A model generated the notes under the pieces. That model was given only the letters and a program-made list of their open reading frames with translations, had not been told where the DNA came from and did no database searches. A DNA stretch of 23,636 nt from CAZZEX01 sp964653285. Its GTDB lineage: Bacteria > Chloroflexota > Anaerolineae > B4-G1. Below, one piece after another: positions 22,924 through 23,636 of this stretch; within the stretch, counting starts at the first letter, position 1; each line of letters opens with the position of its first letter. A program made the translations under genes and the position numbers. The DNA is taken from positions 1 to 23,636 of the forward strand of contig CAZZEX010000078.1 in NCBI GenBank assembly GCA_964653285.1, written 5' to 3'.

Positions 22924-23636
22924 CGTTCATTCTCCCTGTAGGGACAGATGGACTGGAATTCGTTACAGCGTGGGCAATACGCGAGTCGTGGTGGGAATTC
23001 CTGCTGCACGATCTGGTTCAACAGTGTCCCCAATTGTTCCCTGGCCGATACCGCTCGTTCCGGTGACCACTCCCACGTGTAGACCCTGTCGTCCTCCAAG
23101 AAATGTACGCTCTGTCGTACGATGGGCATTCTCAGGCTCGTTTCTGCCCCTAGCGCGTACAGGTCGAGTTGTGTGTCCACCTGTTCCAACGCTGCTGGCG
23201 CCGATTTACCTGCCTTGAAGTCCACCAACTCGTAGCCGCCGTCCACGTGCCGCAGCAGGTCAATCTTGCCTACCAGGACGTGTCGGTCCAGCCCGAACGA
23301 GAAGCTGGTCTCTGCCTGGGCCACTCGCGACAGCGACTCGCCATGGTGCGCGACGTAGTGCTGCAATTGCCGGACGCCAGCCTTCTGCGCCTGGCGATCC
23401 TGGACTGGATCGGCCTGCGGCGCAGGCACCCAGGCGACAGCGACGATCTCCCCGACCTCCTCCGGCGACGGAACCTGTCCGAGTCGGGCACGTTCGTGAA
23501 TGTCCAACAGCGCCCGGTGAACGTTGGCTCCAAAGTCCACCGGGTCAGGGCGAGGCAGTTCCAGGCCATAGATCACAGCGAAGTATCTTCTCAATATTTC
23601 GGGGCAGTGCTGGATACAAAGGAATTTCTGACAATT
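22920..23636 (-). CDS. PD-(D/E)XK nuclease domain with cysteine cluster (partial, 5' end outside window)
   Basis: The frame is open to the right edge, reading CQKFLCIQHCPEILRRYF before the TTG at 23594, so the gene begins outside the window. The pattern is the RecB/Cas4-type nuclease found alone or at the C-terminus of UvrD-like helicases and AddB: a His in the FGANVHRALLDIHE helix, the metal-binding Asp in VGKIDLL, Asp and Lys in ELVDFKAGK, and a Gln/Tyr helix QVDTQLDLYALG. C-terminal cysteines YCPRCNEFQSICPY (C-x2-C-x6-C), with the upstream Cys of HCPEIL, could hold an iron-sulfur cluster; the usual last spacing is five, so this is slightly different. It would act on DNA ends in repair or defence. 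Whether a helicase domain precedes it cannot be seen. Confidence 0.85.
   Translation of the reverse strand, partial: NCQKFLCIQHCPEILRRYFAVIYGLELPRPDPVDFGANVHRALLDIHERARLGQVPSPEEVGEIVAVAWVPAPQADPVQDRQAQKAGVRQLQHYVAHHGESLSRVAQAETSFSFGLDRHVLVGKIDLLRHVDGGYELVDFKAGKSAPAALEQVDTQLDLYALGAETSLRMPIVRQSVHFLEDDRVYTWEWSPERAVSAREQLGTLLNQIVQQEFPPRLAYCPRCNEFQSICPYRENER

Noticed and set aside
1..23636. CRISPR arrays, tRNA and rRNA genes
   Set aside because: No regularly spaced direct repeats, cloverleaf-like stretches or rRNA-like sequence were seen by eye.

Overview
The window looks like a piece of a moderately GC-rich genome from a Chloroflexota (Anaerolineae-like) bacterium, probably a metagenome scaffold. 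Three things suggest this: substrate-binding lipoproteins with Thr/Pro/Val-rich linkers (VVVTATPAP), the large membrane anti-sigma-like protein, and a 100-base run of N marking a scaffold join. The placement is inference; there is no rRNA or other marker gene here. No tRNA, rRNA or CRISPR array was seen.

Layout. (1) 1-3762, all minus strand: an open frame running off the left edge, a large lipoprotein, a DUF4349 membrane protein and a small membrane protein, followed by a run of four short hairpins (3655-3762). (2) 3793-7548, minus: an ECF sigma factor with a good promoter, and immediately downstream a very large multi-spanning protein with an anti-sigma-like N-terminus. The sigma gene carries a single-base frameshift. 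The membrane gene is interrupted by the N gap, which sits in a 78-bp tandem repeat. (3) 7765-17611, minus: a sugar-utilisation locus in transcription order ROK repressor, MalF-type permease, MalG-type permease, sugar-binding lipoprotein, strong hairpin, GH15, GH31. At its far end lie an IS1-like transposase remnant and a second GH15 copy that has lost its N-terminus. (4) 17634-21825, plus: a divergent promoter, a DUF4258 / YgiT-type zinc-finger pair resembling a toxin-antitoxin module (first gene frameshifted), a 413-bp GC-rich structured gap, and a one-polypeptide restriction-modification enzyme of lower GC. (5) 21959-23636, minus: a PD-(D/E)XK nuclease domain with a cysteine cluster running off the right edge, a DUF1232 protein overlapping it by 4 bp, and an unrecognised small protein.

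How the parts work together. The sugar locus would import an oligosaccharide by an ABC importer (its ATPase is not in the window) and cut it inside the cell with GH15 and GH31 enzymes that lack signal peptides, under control of the ROK protein. The hairpin after the binding-protein gene would set a high ratio of binding protein to enzymes. The sigma/anti-sigma pair would sense envelope or membrane state. The TA-like pair and the restriction enzyme form a small defence or mobile block between two chromosomal operons.

Recurring oddity. Two conserved genes, the sigma factor and the DUF4258 protein, are each restored to the family pattern by adding one C in a CC/CTC tract. The small membrane protein at 3186 may also have its C-terminus in another frame. 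This is either an assembly indel pattern or real decay, and it should be settled before any of these genes is called broken.
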